Part shown: positions 12,061 to 23,184 of the stretch, piece by piece | Layout of the letters: each line of letters opens with the position of its first letter | How positions within the stretch are numbered: the stretch's first letter is position 1 | Assembly: GCA_018105865.1 (NCBI GenBank) | Contig: CM030870.1 | Location: 3,136,001-3,200,000, forward strand | From: Metaphire vulgaris | Lineage: Eukaryota; Annelida; Clitellata; Crassiclitellata; Megascolecidae | DNA: 64,000 bases | Direction of reading: 5' to 3' | The notes under the pieces: model-generated | Told to the model about the DNA's origin: nothing | Databases searched by the model: none | What the model saw: the letters and a program-made list of their open reading frames with translations, nothing else | Program-made: the position numbers and the translations under genes

Positions 12061-12083
12061 TGCTGCGTTTGTCGTATACTTAC

Positions 12084-12560
12084 GTGATTACACAGATGAA
12101 CACTTCATTTCGTGGCAAATCGATCGTCGGTCTCTGCGAATTAAAGACGAAGAAATCGACGCTTTAAAGCAAAAAAAATCTGACCGCTTATACTACAAGC
12201 AAGTCTTATAAAAACAGTCCACGGGAACCGAATATTTCGCCACAAATCTTCAAAAATATCGAATAAGAATCAGGAGAAAATTGAAGGGAACGCTTCGACG
12301 GCCAATCGACGCCGCAATTTCTGATTCTGTCACTTGTGGGATTTCGCTCGGGACGATTTCTCATCCAAAATCCGAAAAACAACGAAAACGATTCTCAGCT
12401 GCTGATTAATTACACTTCGGATATTTATTTTATCCAAAAACAACTCCCACACAAAACAAAAGCTTCAGTTCCGTCTACTGATTATATAGCGCCTGCTTAT
12501 TTTCTCAAATCTCTATAGTTCAGTCTGTGTCTTATTTTCGTTAATTCCAAGGCGATTTTT
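12084..12560 (-). promoter_or_regulatory. Possible PHACTR promoter and non-coding first exon
   Basis: This block is richer in CpG than its surroundings. On the minus strand it ends at a near-ideal donor, CAC|GTAAGTAT, with the intron beginning at 12083, 1.46 kb upstream of the PHACTR start exon. The only ATG just before that donor meets a stop after six codons, so a coding role is unlikely. The link to PHACTR is inferred from strand and distance only. Confidence 0.35.
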
Positions 12561-12827
12561 CTTAGCGCGCATTCAGCCCTTGTGCTTTTAAAGCTCACGA
12601 TTAATTTCCCATTATGGTTTAATATATTCTTCAGATTACTGGCCTATCACTGTTTATAACGAGTTTCACACAGGTAAGTGTCCACTAAACCATTCAAGTA
12701 ACGTTATCTGATCTTCGGTAGGCAATAGGCATATAGGTTTGTCTTACAAACTCCCAGCCTACAGTTAACTCGGCAACTGTCATCCTCTTATACTGTCACG
12801 TTTCTGCCAGTGTCTCATTTCTGATTA

Positions 12828-13131
12828 GGGGTCGTCCATAAATTACGTAATGCGATTTTGGCACTTTTAACCCCCCACGTAACGCGACGTAACAAAACGT
12901 CAGATCCCCTAAAATATGACGTAACAACGGGCCGCCCCCCATTTTCGTCTTCCGAAAAGTCTTGACAAGCAAAAAAGGTCATCCTTGTATTTTTTTCCTC
13001 TCCAAAATCCCTGACAAGCCCAAAAAGGTTCAACATTTTTTTGCGTTATGTCACATTTACGGAACCCCCGTCGTCACACTTCATAACAAATGGCCGGACC
13101 CCCACCGCGTTACGTAATTTATGGACGACCC
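12828..13131. mobile_element. TTA-flanked MITE (GGGTCGTCCATAAATTACGT ends), copy 1
   Basis: Ends GGGTCGTCCATAAATTACGT and its complement. Flanks suggest a TTA duplication with one extra T on the right. Contains the TGACAAGCAAAAAAGGTC module twice. Confidence 0.8.
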
Positions 13132-13139
13132 TTTATCCC

Positions 13140-13740
13140 CAAATCTTGAAGTCATTATCTCTTCTTATCTAATCTGTAGTGATTGAAATAAAATTATATA
13201 GGTGGAGATGATGTTAAATCATGACAAAATGGACCAGTGTGTGAAACTCAAAATATGAAAACTTGTAATAACAGTGTGCCTAGTTACTGTCAAAAGAGTA
13301 GTTGCACGTTCACTTTAGATTTTATTTTCAGAATCTAAATAAGTTAGTGTAATAACTGTAATTTGAAATACATGACTTCACATCCTATTTTTATGATAGT
13401 TCTTAATTATATTCAAGGTTCGATTTGTGTGCAGAGGTTAACCTCACTGATTTAGGCCAACACCCACTATTTTTGGAAAATCAATCATTGTTTACATGTA
13501 ATCAAAGTTATCAAACTCCAACACCACTAAGTCCATTTGGTGATGCAGCATTATTGCCAATACTAATCAGACTATAGCTAATAGCAAATAACCCTCACAC
13601 CATTAGGAGGGGGTTGCCACCTCCTCTGTTCTCCAAAATTTTTCAGAGATGTAACAAGATATTTTCAAGCACTTTTAGGTGTCTCTATGGGCTCTACTTA
13701 CTTACATTTTTAGTGTATTTTGCTAAATTTTGCAACAGGG
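13140..13740. other. Unassigned AT-rich DNA between two related MITEs
   Basis: Nothing recognised. Confidence 0.5.
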
Positions 13741-13744
13741 TTTA

Positions 13745-14133
13745 GGGCTTGTCCACAAATGATGTAACGCGCCTAGGGGAGGGGGTCCGGACATTTGTTA
13801 CGAAGTGTGACGAGGCCAGGGTGGAAGGGGGTTCCGTAAATGTGATGTAACACAAAAATTTTTTTAAGTGACGACCTTTTTTTGCTTGTCAGGGTATTTG
13901 GAGAGGGAAAAATACAAGGATGACTTTTTTTGCTTGTCAGTATGTTTGGAGAGGTTAAAAATAGAAGGATGAATGACCTTTTTTTTGCTTGTCAAGACTT
14001 TTCGGAAGACGAAAAGAGGAGATCGGTCGGTGTTACGTCATACTTTAGGGGGTCTGACTTTTTGTTACATCGCGTTACTTAGGGGAGGGGTAAAAAGTGC
14101 CAACATTGCGTTACATCATTTATGGACAACCCC
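13745..14133. mobile_element. TTA-flanked MITE, copy 2
   Basis: Ends GGGCTTGTCCACAAATGATG / CATCATTTATGGACAACCCC, perfect TTA duplication (13742-13744, 14134-14136). The TTTTTTTGCTTGTCAG module occurs three times at about 50-60 bp spacing. Confidence 0.85.
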
Positions 14134-14139
14134 TTACTA

Positions 14140-14590
14140 AGCTATGACCAAAGGTACCAAGGGGTGGAAAGTGGAAGCCACCGCTCCAAACTTCTCCCAT
14201 AGTTTTTCCTAATTACTGCACAATCGATCCATTTAAACTTAACCCTAACTCTAGTATAGCAGAGCATTAAATAGCAACAGTCTTCATCATACAAAGTGCA
14301 GCATGAAGGCTGTCAACTGCTCTTGAACCAAAATTTTCAACTTTGAGATGTAATGCAAAATTATGGCAGGCTTACAGGAAGGTCAAGTACAATGCCAGAA
14401 AATTCAAACTAGTGTGTACTGTATTATGTAAATGCTGTAAAAGAGCCTGCAACAAGCATTGAAAGCACAAATTATGTGCAGGAACTGCACTTCACAGTAC
14501 AGTATTAAACCAATGGCAAACAAGGTGTTACCAACATAATTATGTATTTCATGACATTTAGCAGCATATATTATACATTTATTGATAAAT
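14140..14590. other. Unassigned DNA
   Basis: Nothing recognised before the RTE copy at 14598. Confidence 0.5.
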
Positions 14591-14597
14591 AAATAAA

Positions 14598-15352
14598 AAT
14601 TTGGACTAAAAATAAACACTAATAAAACAAAAATTATGCCAATTACAAAAACAGTTGGGGAATGGCCAATAGTATCAAATAACGGAAAAGAAATTGAAAT
14701 AGTGAAGAATTTTGTTTACTTGGGAAGTGAATTGGAAAAATCAAAGGAGGCTCGGACTTGAGTTTGAAGAATAGCAATGGCAGGATCAACCTTCAACAGG
14801 CTACATACCAATATTTTCAAAAGACATGACATTGGGATGAAAACAAAACTTGAATTTCAACACTTGTATAATAACAATACTAATTTATGGATGATTTGTG
14901 AATCTTGGACCAGAATAAAAAGGATTTTTGAGAAAACACTAGTAGCAACAGAAAATAAATGGCTTAGAAGAATACTAAGGATTGGATACAAAGAAATATA
15001 ACAAATGAAGAAGTTAGAGAGAGAACACTTTAAAGCATCTTTGATAATTATCAGAAAACTTGAAAGAATGAAATGGACTGGACACATACTCAGAATGGAA
15101 GAAATAATAAAACCCAAAAGAAATTTTCAACTACAAACCAGAGGGGGAGAAGATCAAAGGAAGACCTGTAAGAGCGATGGGTGGGCATTGTTTGGAAGAG
15201 GATCTGCACATGGCAGGATGAACCTCAATGGAAAAACTGATGGAAGACAGTTAATGACATTTTGGAAGAAATAGCAAAGGACAGAGAACTTTGGAGAGAT
15301 GTCATGGAGAAGTCAATAGCTGGACACAGCTGGAGGACGAAGACCTGATTCT
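14598..15352 (+). pseudogene. RTE/BovB-like LINE, ORF2 C-terminus (copy 2)
   Basis: Same family as 8571-9215 with a slightly longer 5' side (GLKINTNKTKIMPITK, FVYLGSELE). Multiple frameshifts. Ends at the same ...GAAGACCTGATT. Confidence 0.8.
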
Positions 15353-15786
15353 GACCAGATTATACATTTATTGATAAATAAATGAAAATTATTGCTTGAA
15401 AAATAAGAATAGCCTACAAAGAGACATATGTTTATTATCATGTACATATACATACATGGTGTAGTCAAATAACCACACACATTTAGCATCCAATAACACT
15501 AAAACATGGAAATTATAAACTTTCTATAGGGTGACTGCGTTTGATGGCTAACAACTTGTATAAGCCTGCATGGAAAAATCAACAGTATAAAATATCAGCT
15601 TTGTAGAGCTTGAATGCAGAATCCAAGTATATAACAATATTGTGCGAGCATAGAATATATATATATATATTTTTTATACCCTTGGTACTTAGTTCCCAAA
15701 CTAAGTTCAGTAATTTACTGTTCAACCAAAATCCAAAGAAGCAGTTGAAAATTTAAAGCACTTTGATAATTACAAGAATAAACCAG

Positions 15787-16073
15787 TCATACATGATTAT
15801 TTACAAATATTAGATTAGAATAAAATGACAGATTGAAGTCGTCCCTCCACTGCTCTGTCATTCGTTTTCTGTACCAGATTTCAAGGCATTGAAAGGCCAC
15901 AGGGTCCTGTTCGAGGCGAATTTTATTGAAGAAGAGTTGTTTTGCAGAAGTTAATCTCGGCAAATCACCGACGCCAAGATTACAAATATATCGAACCCAT
16001 TCACCGTGGCACACCTCCTCGTCATTCTGCCAGATTTTCAGCCGAACTTGAAACCACTTCAAGTCAGGATCTC
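15787..16073 (-). CDS. GCNT: GCNT exon 3, C-terminus
   Basis: 287 bp including the stop. The acceptor is TTGTTTACACAG. It encodes GDPDLKWFQVRLKIW, CHGEWVRYICNLGVGDL and DPVAFQCLEIWYRKR, the conserved C-terminal block of the family, with a slightly extended tail after it. Confidence 0.88.
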
Positions 16074-18177
16074 CTGTGTAAACAATCAAGACAAAATACG
16101 TCAAGGTCAAAAAGAGAAAATCAACCAAAGAACATCAGTAATCAGAGGCGTAAACTTACAGTCAGTTTAAACCAATGGTGGGCAAAGTTTTTCTTTACAG
16201 AGCTGCATGAAACCTAACACTACCTTAGGCGGGCCGTACATACATAAAACCAAAATGTTAGTAATTTCAAGTGAAAAAAGAGAATTTTACATAATTTTTC
16301 TATATCCATTGTTGCAGTGCCACAATGTGATACAATGGTCCTAGGACAAAATGTCCTAGAACAAAATGTCATGGGGACAAAATGTAACCCTAAGCCTAAC
16401 CCTAACCCCGACCCGAACCCGTGACACCTTGTCCTCGGACATTTTGGGGAAAAGTTGGAAGCCCGATCCCTCTTTTGCCCCGTGCGAAGTCAACCGTTTC
16501 CAAGGATTTTAGATGAAGTGTCATGTTTCCATAACATAATTTCAAATGTCCCATTTTCTGCCAGTCACATGCATATTTCCAAATGATCTCATGGGCCGCT
16601 TGGGATCCGGTGGTGGGGCACGTGCGGCCCATGGGTCATAGTTCGCTCATCCCTGGTTTAAACAAATCTCTGCATGAGCATTTAGGAACAAAGAATTCCA
16701 ACTGAACATGTCTAATCTAATCTAATCTAATCTTAAACTTCTATAGCACCACTTCATAATGCACAGGAGCATCAACCGATGGCACACCAAATCCAAGTAA
16801 TTAAAGATCCAGGTCAAAATCCGGGGTTTCCGGCCGGACAAACGGGTGACAGTCTATGGTGGATAGGCCAGGTAAAAAAAGATGGGTTTTTAATCTTTTT
16901 CTAAAAATCTGTAATGAATCTGCAATGTGCCATCAGTTGATTACTATATATTAATATTAACCCTTGTAAGCTCCAGGAATGTTGAGAGTAGGGTTATGAT
17001 TGAGAGTCGGAAAGAAATGTTCTTCTGGAGCACGGATATCTTTCATCCACTCAAGCAGATCCAATGCCGTCTGATTGTTGAGAGCAAATTCGGCAAATTC
17101 TCTACTAACAGCCACATGTGCCGAACCTTTGGCAAGGAGGAAATCATGAGGAGGATGAGACTTCAAAGTGGACGTTCGCCAGTTTTCATTTCTCCAAACA
17201 AACATTGTCCAAACAATTGGACGCCTAATAACAACAGAGAATATTCATTTGAACATAAAACATTGCTTAACCCTTAACCACCCGATACTTTGTAACTATA
17301 TACACTGTAACCGAGTATACCCGGTTCCGAGAGTTTAAGGGTTAAACAAACCTAAAAGTTTTTGTTGCAGTATAACTGTGAAAATCATGAATAAAATCAA
17401 TAAAATTGTACAAATTTACAATCCTAATATAATATAATATATGAATCCACTATTCCTGGTTATAACCTGTGATGTGTTCCATCCACATCATTGGCCCCGT
17501 TATAGGCTTTGAAGATATGTACCAATTGGCGATTGGTCCGAAGCGGGAATTCTCGGCCCATAAGATTAATGTAATACTTCCACGAGGGAAATTTGTCCAG
17601 CAACTGACGGAGACAAGACAGTTCTGCTTCAAGAAGCGAGTATTCACCCCAGTGGACGTCGATAGCGTTAGAGCTGACAAACACATTCTCAAAACAGCGC
17701 ACAACAGCGTTCAATGCCGCATGAACGGACGGCGAAGATTTTCTATCAACGTGTATACAGTAAAAGTTCTGCGGTCGATAGATTAGACGCAAAGAGTCTT
17801 TCGACCTGTTCGACGTTTTCGTGCATCAGAATGCTAAATGCAATTGGAAAGTGGAGCTCTTCATTGGAGACTGGATGCAAACTGTACCCATGATCCGCAA
17901 GAAATCTCCGACAGTCCTCTGTGATCGATAAGTAATCGGCGTCCGACAAGAGATCGTTTCGACGGCACCAAGAGAACCCTTTTGCATACTCGATTGCTGG
18001 CAAGGAACCTTTGAATATCGACTCACAAAGGGATTCATTTACTAAAGGACAGAGAGTTGAGGTATGCATATGTGAGGACAGATGCAAATTCTGATAGTTG
18101 TGCCAGAAAAATAGAATAATGATAACAATTAGAACAACATGAATAACTTTTTTCACAGTAAACCATCGTGACAACAT
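15787..18177 (-). CDS. GCNT: Core-2/I-branching beta-1,6-N-acetylglucosaminyltransferase (GCNT family), one frameshift
   Basis: Three exons (18177-17467, 17224-16962, 16073-15787) splice in frame and would encode about 419 residues, close to the roughly 430 of vertebrate GCNT1. The protein is a type II Golgi enzyme: a short basic N-terminus, then a hydrophobic anchor (VIHVVLIVIIILFFW, about residues 11-25). Family hallmarks in order are FPIAFSILMHENVEQVERL, IYRPQNFYCIHVDRKSS, YYINLMGREFPLRTN, KGSAHVAVSREF, EEHFFPTLNHNP, CHGEW, ICNLGVGDLPRL, FFNKIRLEQDPVAFQCLE. Known family members add GlcNAc in beta-1,6 linkage to O-glycan or I-antigen branches. Oddities: one extra T in a CTTT run near 17787-17790 breaks the frame between VERL and LRLIYRP, and the usual NLCG is NLMG. 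It is either a recent pseudogene, a tolerated polymorphism or a sequencing error. The intact splice sites and open frames elsewhere favour a recent or artefactual break. The ATG at 18177 is chosen because the upstream in-frame codon at 18207 is GTG. Confidence 0.88.
16173..16655. mobile_element. hAT-like element in GCNT intron 2
   Basis: Ends CAATGGTGGGCAAAGTTT / TTCGCTCATCCCTG with a perfect duplication GTTTAAAC. The interior carries GGACAAAATGTCCTA-type units and CCTAACCC repeats. Confidence 0.88.
16706..16925 (-). pseudogene. L2-type LINE 3' end in GCNT intron 2
   Basis: Shares (TCTAA)n, CTTCTATAGCACCACTTCAT and GGCCGGACAAACGGGTGACA with the LINE at 23185-24530. Confidence 0.8.
16962..17224 (-). 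CDS. GCNT: GCNT exon 2
   Basis: 263 bp; acceptor TTATTAG at 17225, donor AAGG|GTTAAT. It encodes IVWTMFVWRNENW, KGSAHVAVSREFAEF and LNHNPTLNIPGAYKG. Phases agree with both neighbouring exons. Confidence 0.88.
17271..17341. mobile_element. 71-bp TTAA-flanked piggyBac-like MITE in GCNT intron 1
   Basis: TTAA at 17267-17270 and 17342-17345; ends CCCTTAACCA / GTTTAAGGG; internal GAGTATACCCGGTTCC. Confidence 0.6.
17467..18177 (-). CDS. GCNT: GCNT exon 1 (membrane anchor and first half of the catalytic domain)
   Basis: 711 bp; the donor CACAG|GTTATA leaves phase 2 once the extra base is discounted. It contains the frameshift. Six or more cysteines lie in the lumenal part, as is usual for this family. 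Confidence 0.85.
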
Positions 18178-18209
18178 AGCACCAACGAAGTACAGATAAT
18201 TAGGCACAT

Positions 18210-18870
18210 TCCTATTGAATCAATAAATGCTCATCATCTTCATCTTTGCCAAGAAATCTGAATAATAACAACAAAATTGAATTTAAAATTGTTGAACCTA
18301 TAAACTCTTGTAATAATTCTGTCATCCAAATATAAATTTTGGTTTGCACAATAATTAAAATCACGTTAATTATCTAGTGAGAAGTTACTTCCCTTTTGGT
18401 AATCCTTTTCCTCTTATCATTTCTATTAGATATTTGATAGTGATCAGGTTTTCCCCTGTTTTATCTAAAAACTGGTCTAAAATGTAAATGTCTACCAGTT
18501 ATGTTAATTTTTTTATCACTAGTGCAAAATCTGCAATTACTCTAATAAATCTGTATAATGAGTTGAAATAATCTGTAATTTTTAATTTGTTTTCTCTCGA
18601 TCACTCTGTGCTCTAGTCAATATATGAGTTGAAATAAAGCTCAGTTCACTTCCAGATGAGTCAATCACACACATGATAACTCAATCGCAAGACAGTCACA
18701 CATCCAAGTCCCAAGCCAAGCTCAACTCTTCTTAACTCCAGTGATTTCATGATAATAATCATTCACACAATGGGAATCATTGAACATCATACCAGCATCT
18801 CAGGAACCAGTGATAAGAATAAATGCTGGGTAGACATGGAGACGAGTTGCGTAACCGAAAGTAGTCCATA
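18210..18870. other. GCNT 5' flank, unassigned
   Basis: AT-rich; no promoter motif stands out. Confidence 0.5.
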
Positions 18871-18889
18871 AACACTGAAAAATTCCATT

Positions 18890-18985
18890 GAATGGGTTAG
18901 GGCTATGGTCAGTGTTATGGTTAGGGTTAACTTTAACTCTAACCCTAAACCCTACCGAAAAACCCTAACCCATACTCTACCAAAC
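18890..18985. repeat. Interstitial telomere-like repeat with inverted halves
   Basis: GGTTAGGGTTA on the left half faces CTAACCCTAAACCCTA on the right half. Confidence 0.75.
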
Positions 18986-19967
18986 GTTCATACTGATACA
19001 TTATGGGTCAAAAGCGCGTTTTGTGATAATTCCCTTACGCCGCTCGTCAGTCCACGTCTAAAATCCAAATGCTGTTCAAAACAATACAGGCCTTTAAATC
19101 AGTTTTATTCTGCAAGAGAGAATAACAAATAAGGTTTTACCACAGAAATTAAAACCCAAAGTTTTTGCTGACAGAGGAAGACCCTGGCTCACGTGCCAGT
19201 GTATAGTATTACTGAAGACAGGTTAATAAAATCAGATATGAAGAAGCATGATATTCTGATTCTGTACAAGTGCCGAGTTTCACGCGTATGTTTATGGCAA
19301 CGATGATCTGCTGTGCAGAGGCGCGTTTTCAGAGAAACATTAAATTTCATAATATCACTGAATTCAACTTTTCATTTAACGCATGTACAATTTAATTGTC
19401 GTTTATGGTTTTAAAGCCATTAGCGAAAAACTGTAGCATGCTCTTGTGAATTTTTCGGTACTGAAAAGCTTTCTATTTGTACTTATTTGTCCTCCTTCTT
19501 AACCTCTTGTGTCCTAATTTTGATATGCATGTATCTGGTAACCCTATATCAACTCTACACTATAGATGCAATTTGACAATAATTATCTGAATAGCAGTAT
19601 TAAATTCTACGAATTCCATTTAAAATCACTCTACTTATTATAAATTATTACTGGCTTATTACACAAGTAAATTCCTATTCCAAATAATCGTATTCGTGAA
19701 ATAAATTATGTTACAAAATTAATAGCGTTACCATTCACCTAATATCGCTATCATAGAGTTGATTCTAAGTGATTTCTATGGTTGAATCGGTTCAATTAAT
19801 ATTCACCAGGAAATGTGGTAAATTAATGTAGCAGAATTATGAACACTTTCATAATTTCATTAGACCATGCATTAAATAATCACAGAAACGCTAAGCTATA
19901 ATTATTATGAAATGAAAAAAATTTATAAAAAGAAATAGTCAGAGGAGTCAAAGGACTGAAAGTAAGT

Positions 19968-20080
19968 AAAGTAAAGTAAAATCTCGTGGATTTCTACAGC
20001 GCCTTGGAAGCAGCACAACACTAGCTGCTTATTCTTAGGCGCAATAGCTGCTTATTCTTAGACTGAACTGTCGAGCTGAT
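19968..20080 (-). pseudogene. LINE 3' end fragment
   Basis: AAGTAAAGTAAAATCTCGTGG followed by TTTCTACAGCGCCTTGGAAG and TGCTTATTCTTAGGC; the same segments occur at 58755-58860 and 59280-59490. A short TGCTTATTCTTAG stretch is duplicated in this copy. Confidence 0.6.
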
Positions 20081-20303
20081 GCTAAGTTTAGTTTCGGAAT
20101 AGATAATAATTACGTGGTGAAGTTTTTTTGTCTCCATATCTAACCCTTTCTCATTAAATGCTTCCCATCAGCACTTCGTTTCCATCGAATTTCCCACGTT
20201 CAGTCCAATTCAAATAAGATTTTCTCTAGTAGCCTATCCGACTACAAAATATGGTCATATTATGATAGCGGCGTCATAGAAGTTGATTGATTGATATCAC
20301 GCC

Positions 20304-20730
20304 CAGTGGCGGCTCCACCGGGGGGGGGGGCAGTGCCCGTGAGATGCTGGTCCCCCAGTGCCCCTCTGTTGAGACCCTATACTATATAATTATATACTAT
20401 ACTATATATATATATACTATACTATATATATAAATTTACCAAAAAATATTTAAAAATTGTAAATTTGCCAAAATTGGCCCAAAAATTGCAAACAAAATTG
20501 CAAAAAATTGCTAAAATTTGCCTAAGATTTGGCTAGATAAAAAAATTTTCTGATCCATCTAGACAATGGCAAGGCAGTAAAAAGGGAAATATTTAGATTT
20601 TCAAGAAAAGTGTGAAATTACGCTACTGTACTTAATACTACATACCTAGCAACAAATAACAAATTGGCCCCATGATTAGAAGTTGCCACCCCAACGGCCC
20701 CCCACTTGCCAAATCCTGGAGCCGCCACTG
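20304..20730 (+). mobile_element. hAT-like MITE, family A, copy 2
   Basis: 427 bp, same TIRs, perfect duplication ATCACGCC on both sides. The interior is longer than copy 1 owing to AT repeats and a TTTGCCAAAA-type degenerate array. Confidence 0.92.
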
Positions 20731-20739
20731 ATCACGCCT

Positions 20740-21470
20740 GTGCTTAAATTATTTCTTTGGTCATCAGTCGGGCAACGAATTAACTTTAAAATCTGCTTAA
20801 AGGCAACCCTTATACCTTTCCCTTCTTTAGTATAACCTCTGAAAAAGAGTGGTGGAGGGGGAGTCGAGCTTAACGGCCTATTTTTAGTGATTGGGCAGAG
20901 AATATGTCAAATGTCTGCATAAAAAACATAACAACTTAAGTTGAGTACATGACAAGTTGACAACTGCACAACTTTAGAATAATAGGCCTAATTATCATAC
21001 ATACAGTAGAATACCAGTAGGCCTGTATGTGATCATTTGTTATCTGACAGAGGCAATATTTAGCAATATGAAAGCTGAATATTCTATTCTAGTATTCAGT
21101 AATACATTTACCAAACAGCATTGGTCATAGTTTTTACACAAAAACCATTAGAAAACAAACAAATTTTATGTACAACACTGCTTGTAATTTAAGTTACATG
21201 GATACCATGATTTAATAAATAAAAGCAATACAAGTCAATATACTAGTAAAAAGTAATTTATAAGCCATGGATAAGACTACATTCACAGATCAAGCATCTG
21301 AATTTTATGAAGTTATAAATCATAATATAAAATTTTAACATTCCCTTCCAAGTTTCAATAAATAGAAATAATTAACCATTAGTTGTGAATAGCATTTCTA
21401 TGAAACACTAAAAACATGTATAAAACATACACTGGTACCTGTAGTAGAACAACTGCAGTTGCTGTGCAAC
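20740..21470. other. Unassigned AT-rich DNA
   Basis: Nothing recognised. Confidence 0.5.
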
Positions 21471-21480
21471 AGAGCATAGC

Positions 21481-21603
21481 AGGCTAACTCAGATACAGAG
21501 CATTAATAATTAATGCTCTGTATCTAAGTTAGCCTACTTGTTCTGTTGCTTAATTCTCTATATGTATGGTAATTATTACCATACATCTAGAGAATTAGGC
21601 AAC
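21481..21603. repeat. Two adjacent palindromes
   Basis: First: GGCTAACTCAGATACAGAGC and its near-perfect complement around an AATTATTAAT-type centre. Second: AATTCTCTATATGTATGGTA and its complement around ATTA. Stems of roughly 25 and 20 bp, separated by about 20 bp. Confidence 0.85.
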
Positions 21604-22067
21604 TCAACTAGAGATTCTGTCATATTGTCATTAGCATTGAAGAGACAGATAAAATTAACTAATAATTAATAGTACCGAATTGTATGCAATTTTAATTCCC
21701 ATAAAATTTGTGACGTTTACCAAATTTGTGAGCTGACACCATCAAGTTCTTGAGAACTTTATCTAGAATAATATCATATCACTACAAATTGTGACCAATC
21801 TACAAGAACGGTTTCCACGCAATTAATTGTTCCACATTAGCAGTGAAGATATTGGTTGCAAAAGGTGGAAGAGAATCAACTGAGACTGTCTCACCAGCGT
21901 TCATCTGGTGACTGATCGTTTTTACCTTCTGATTGAAGAACGATAGTTATTTGCTAAGCTGGTGCCCCTGCAAAGAAATAACGGCTGTAGAGTGTTCAAC
22001 TTCAGAATGAACATTGAAAAACTGAAGTTTTCAAAATTGAACACAATGCATTTCTGCATTAATTACA

Positions 22068-22315
22068 GAGGCATAGCTAGGGGACGAGGGGTACATATGT
22101 CCCTGAGCGCTGAGGTGGGGGGGGGACGTCAAAATCTGGATTAATGGGGTGCCAAAATCGAGTTTAGGGTAGCATAAAGGAAAAAGAGGCATTAAGATAG
22201 TTGTGATGACCTTCCTTTTTGCCATCCATCTTCAGCTTAGGATCAATAATGACAATCTTTTTTTGCTTAGGATCAATAATGACAATCTTTTTTTTGCTTG
22301 TCAGGCGTTTTGCAA
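22068..22315 (+). mobile_element. One-ended hAT-like MITE with the shared internal module
   Basis: Starts CAGAGGCATAGCTAGGGG, typical of the hAT-like ends here. Contains the TTTTTTTGCTTGTCAGG module and a tandem duplication of GGATCAATAATGACAATCTT. No matching right end found. Confidence 0.55.
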
Positions 22316-22319
22316 CTTC

Positions 22320-23180
22320 AACTCTCTGGTAAAATAAGAAGCAAAACTGTCAAATCTTTTGATTATTCTTGTCCCAGACACTCACCCAGTTGACTGGACT
22401 GTGAATGGGTGCTCATAGTTTGCTCAGTGGAAAGACAGGTGGCAAAGGAGAGGCAACCATCAGAAGTGCTGCTATGACTTTAACCTTTTATCATTCAAAC
22501 ATTTCTTTAAAATTCATACTATATGACATACTTCTTCATAACTATTGATTATCATTCTAATAATAATTTCAAAAATTTATGTGCAATAAAAATTGAAAAA
22601 GAGAACGAGAGAGAGGCAGAAAGAAATAAAAAGGCGTATAACCAGAAATTTAACTTAATTGACAGAAAAGGAGTATAATGCAGAATTACTTTTGGAATGA
22701 GACACAAAATAATCAGGCTGTTGTTGCATTTGTGCTGGAAAGCTAATCACTTATTTCAAGACAAATTCAGTTACTGAAAGAAGACAATATTTTGCTTCAT
22801 CATCAATAGCTGCTATTTACTGCTAAGCAATCTCATATTCTTAGCAGTAAAGCACAGATTGATTAGATGGTAATCCAAATTCTAAAGGCATAACTAACAG
22901 ACCATAAGCTTGTGTAAAAACACATCAAGTGCTAAACTCAGAAGATCGTTTGGATTAAACAAAGTGCAGTTTCCAACACATAAACCTTCAACAGTTGCAA
23001 ACAGATGCAGACAGTGTTTATTAAGTCTGATTAAACCACCAATATTAAGTAATCAAGAACCAAACTTGAATCATAATATACGACAGTGTATACCGTGACT
23101 GTGTTTTGGTCACCAAATGTGCACCCATTCAAATCCCCACTAATAACTATGAAGAATTTCAAGTCACGGTTCTGTCTAAA
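22320..23180. other. Unassigned DNA
   Basis: No gene or repeat recognised. Confidence 0.5.
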
Positions 23181-23184
23181 TATA

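Noticed and set aside
18890..18985. Chromosome end
   Set aside because: Telomere-like repeats are short, degenerate, inverted and flanked by ordinary genes and repeats.
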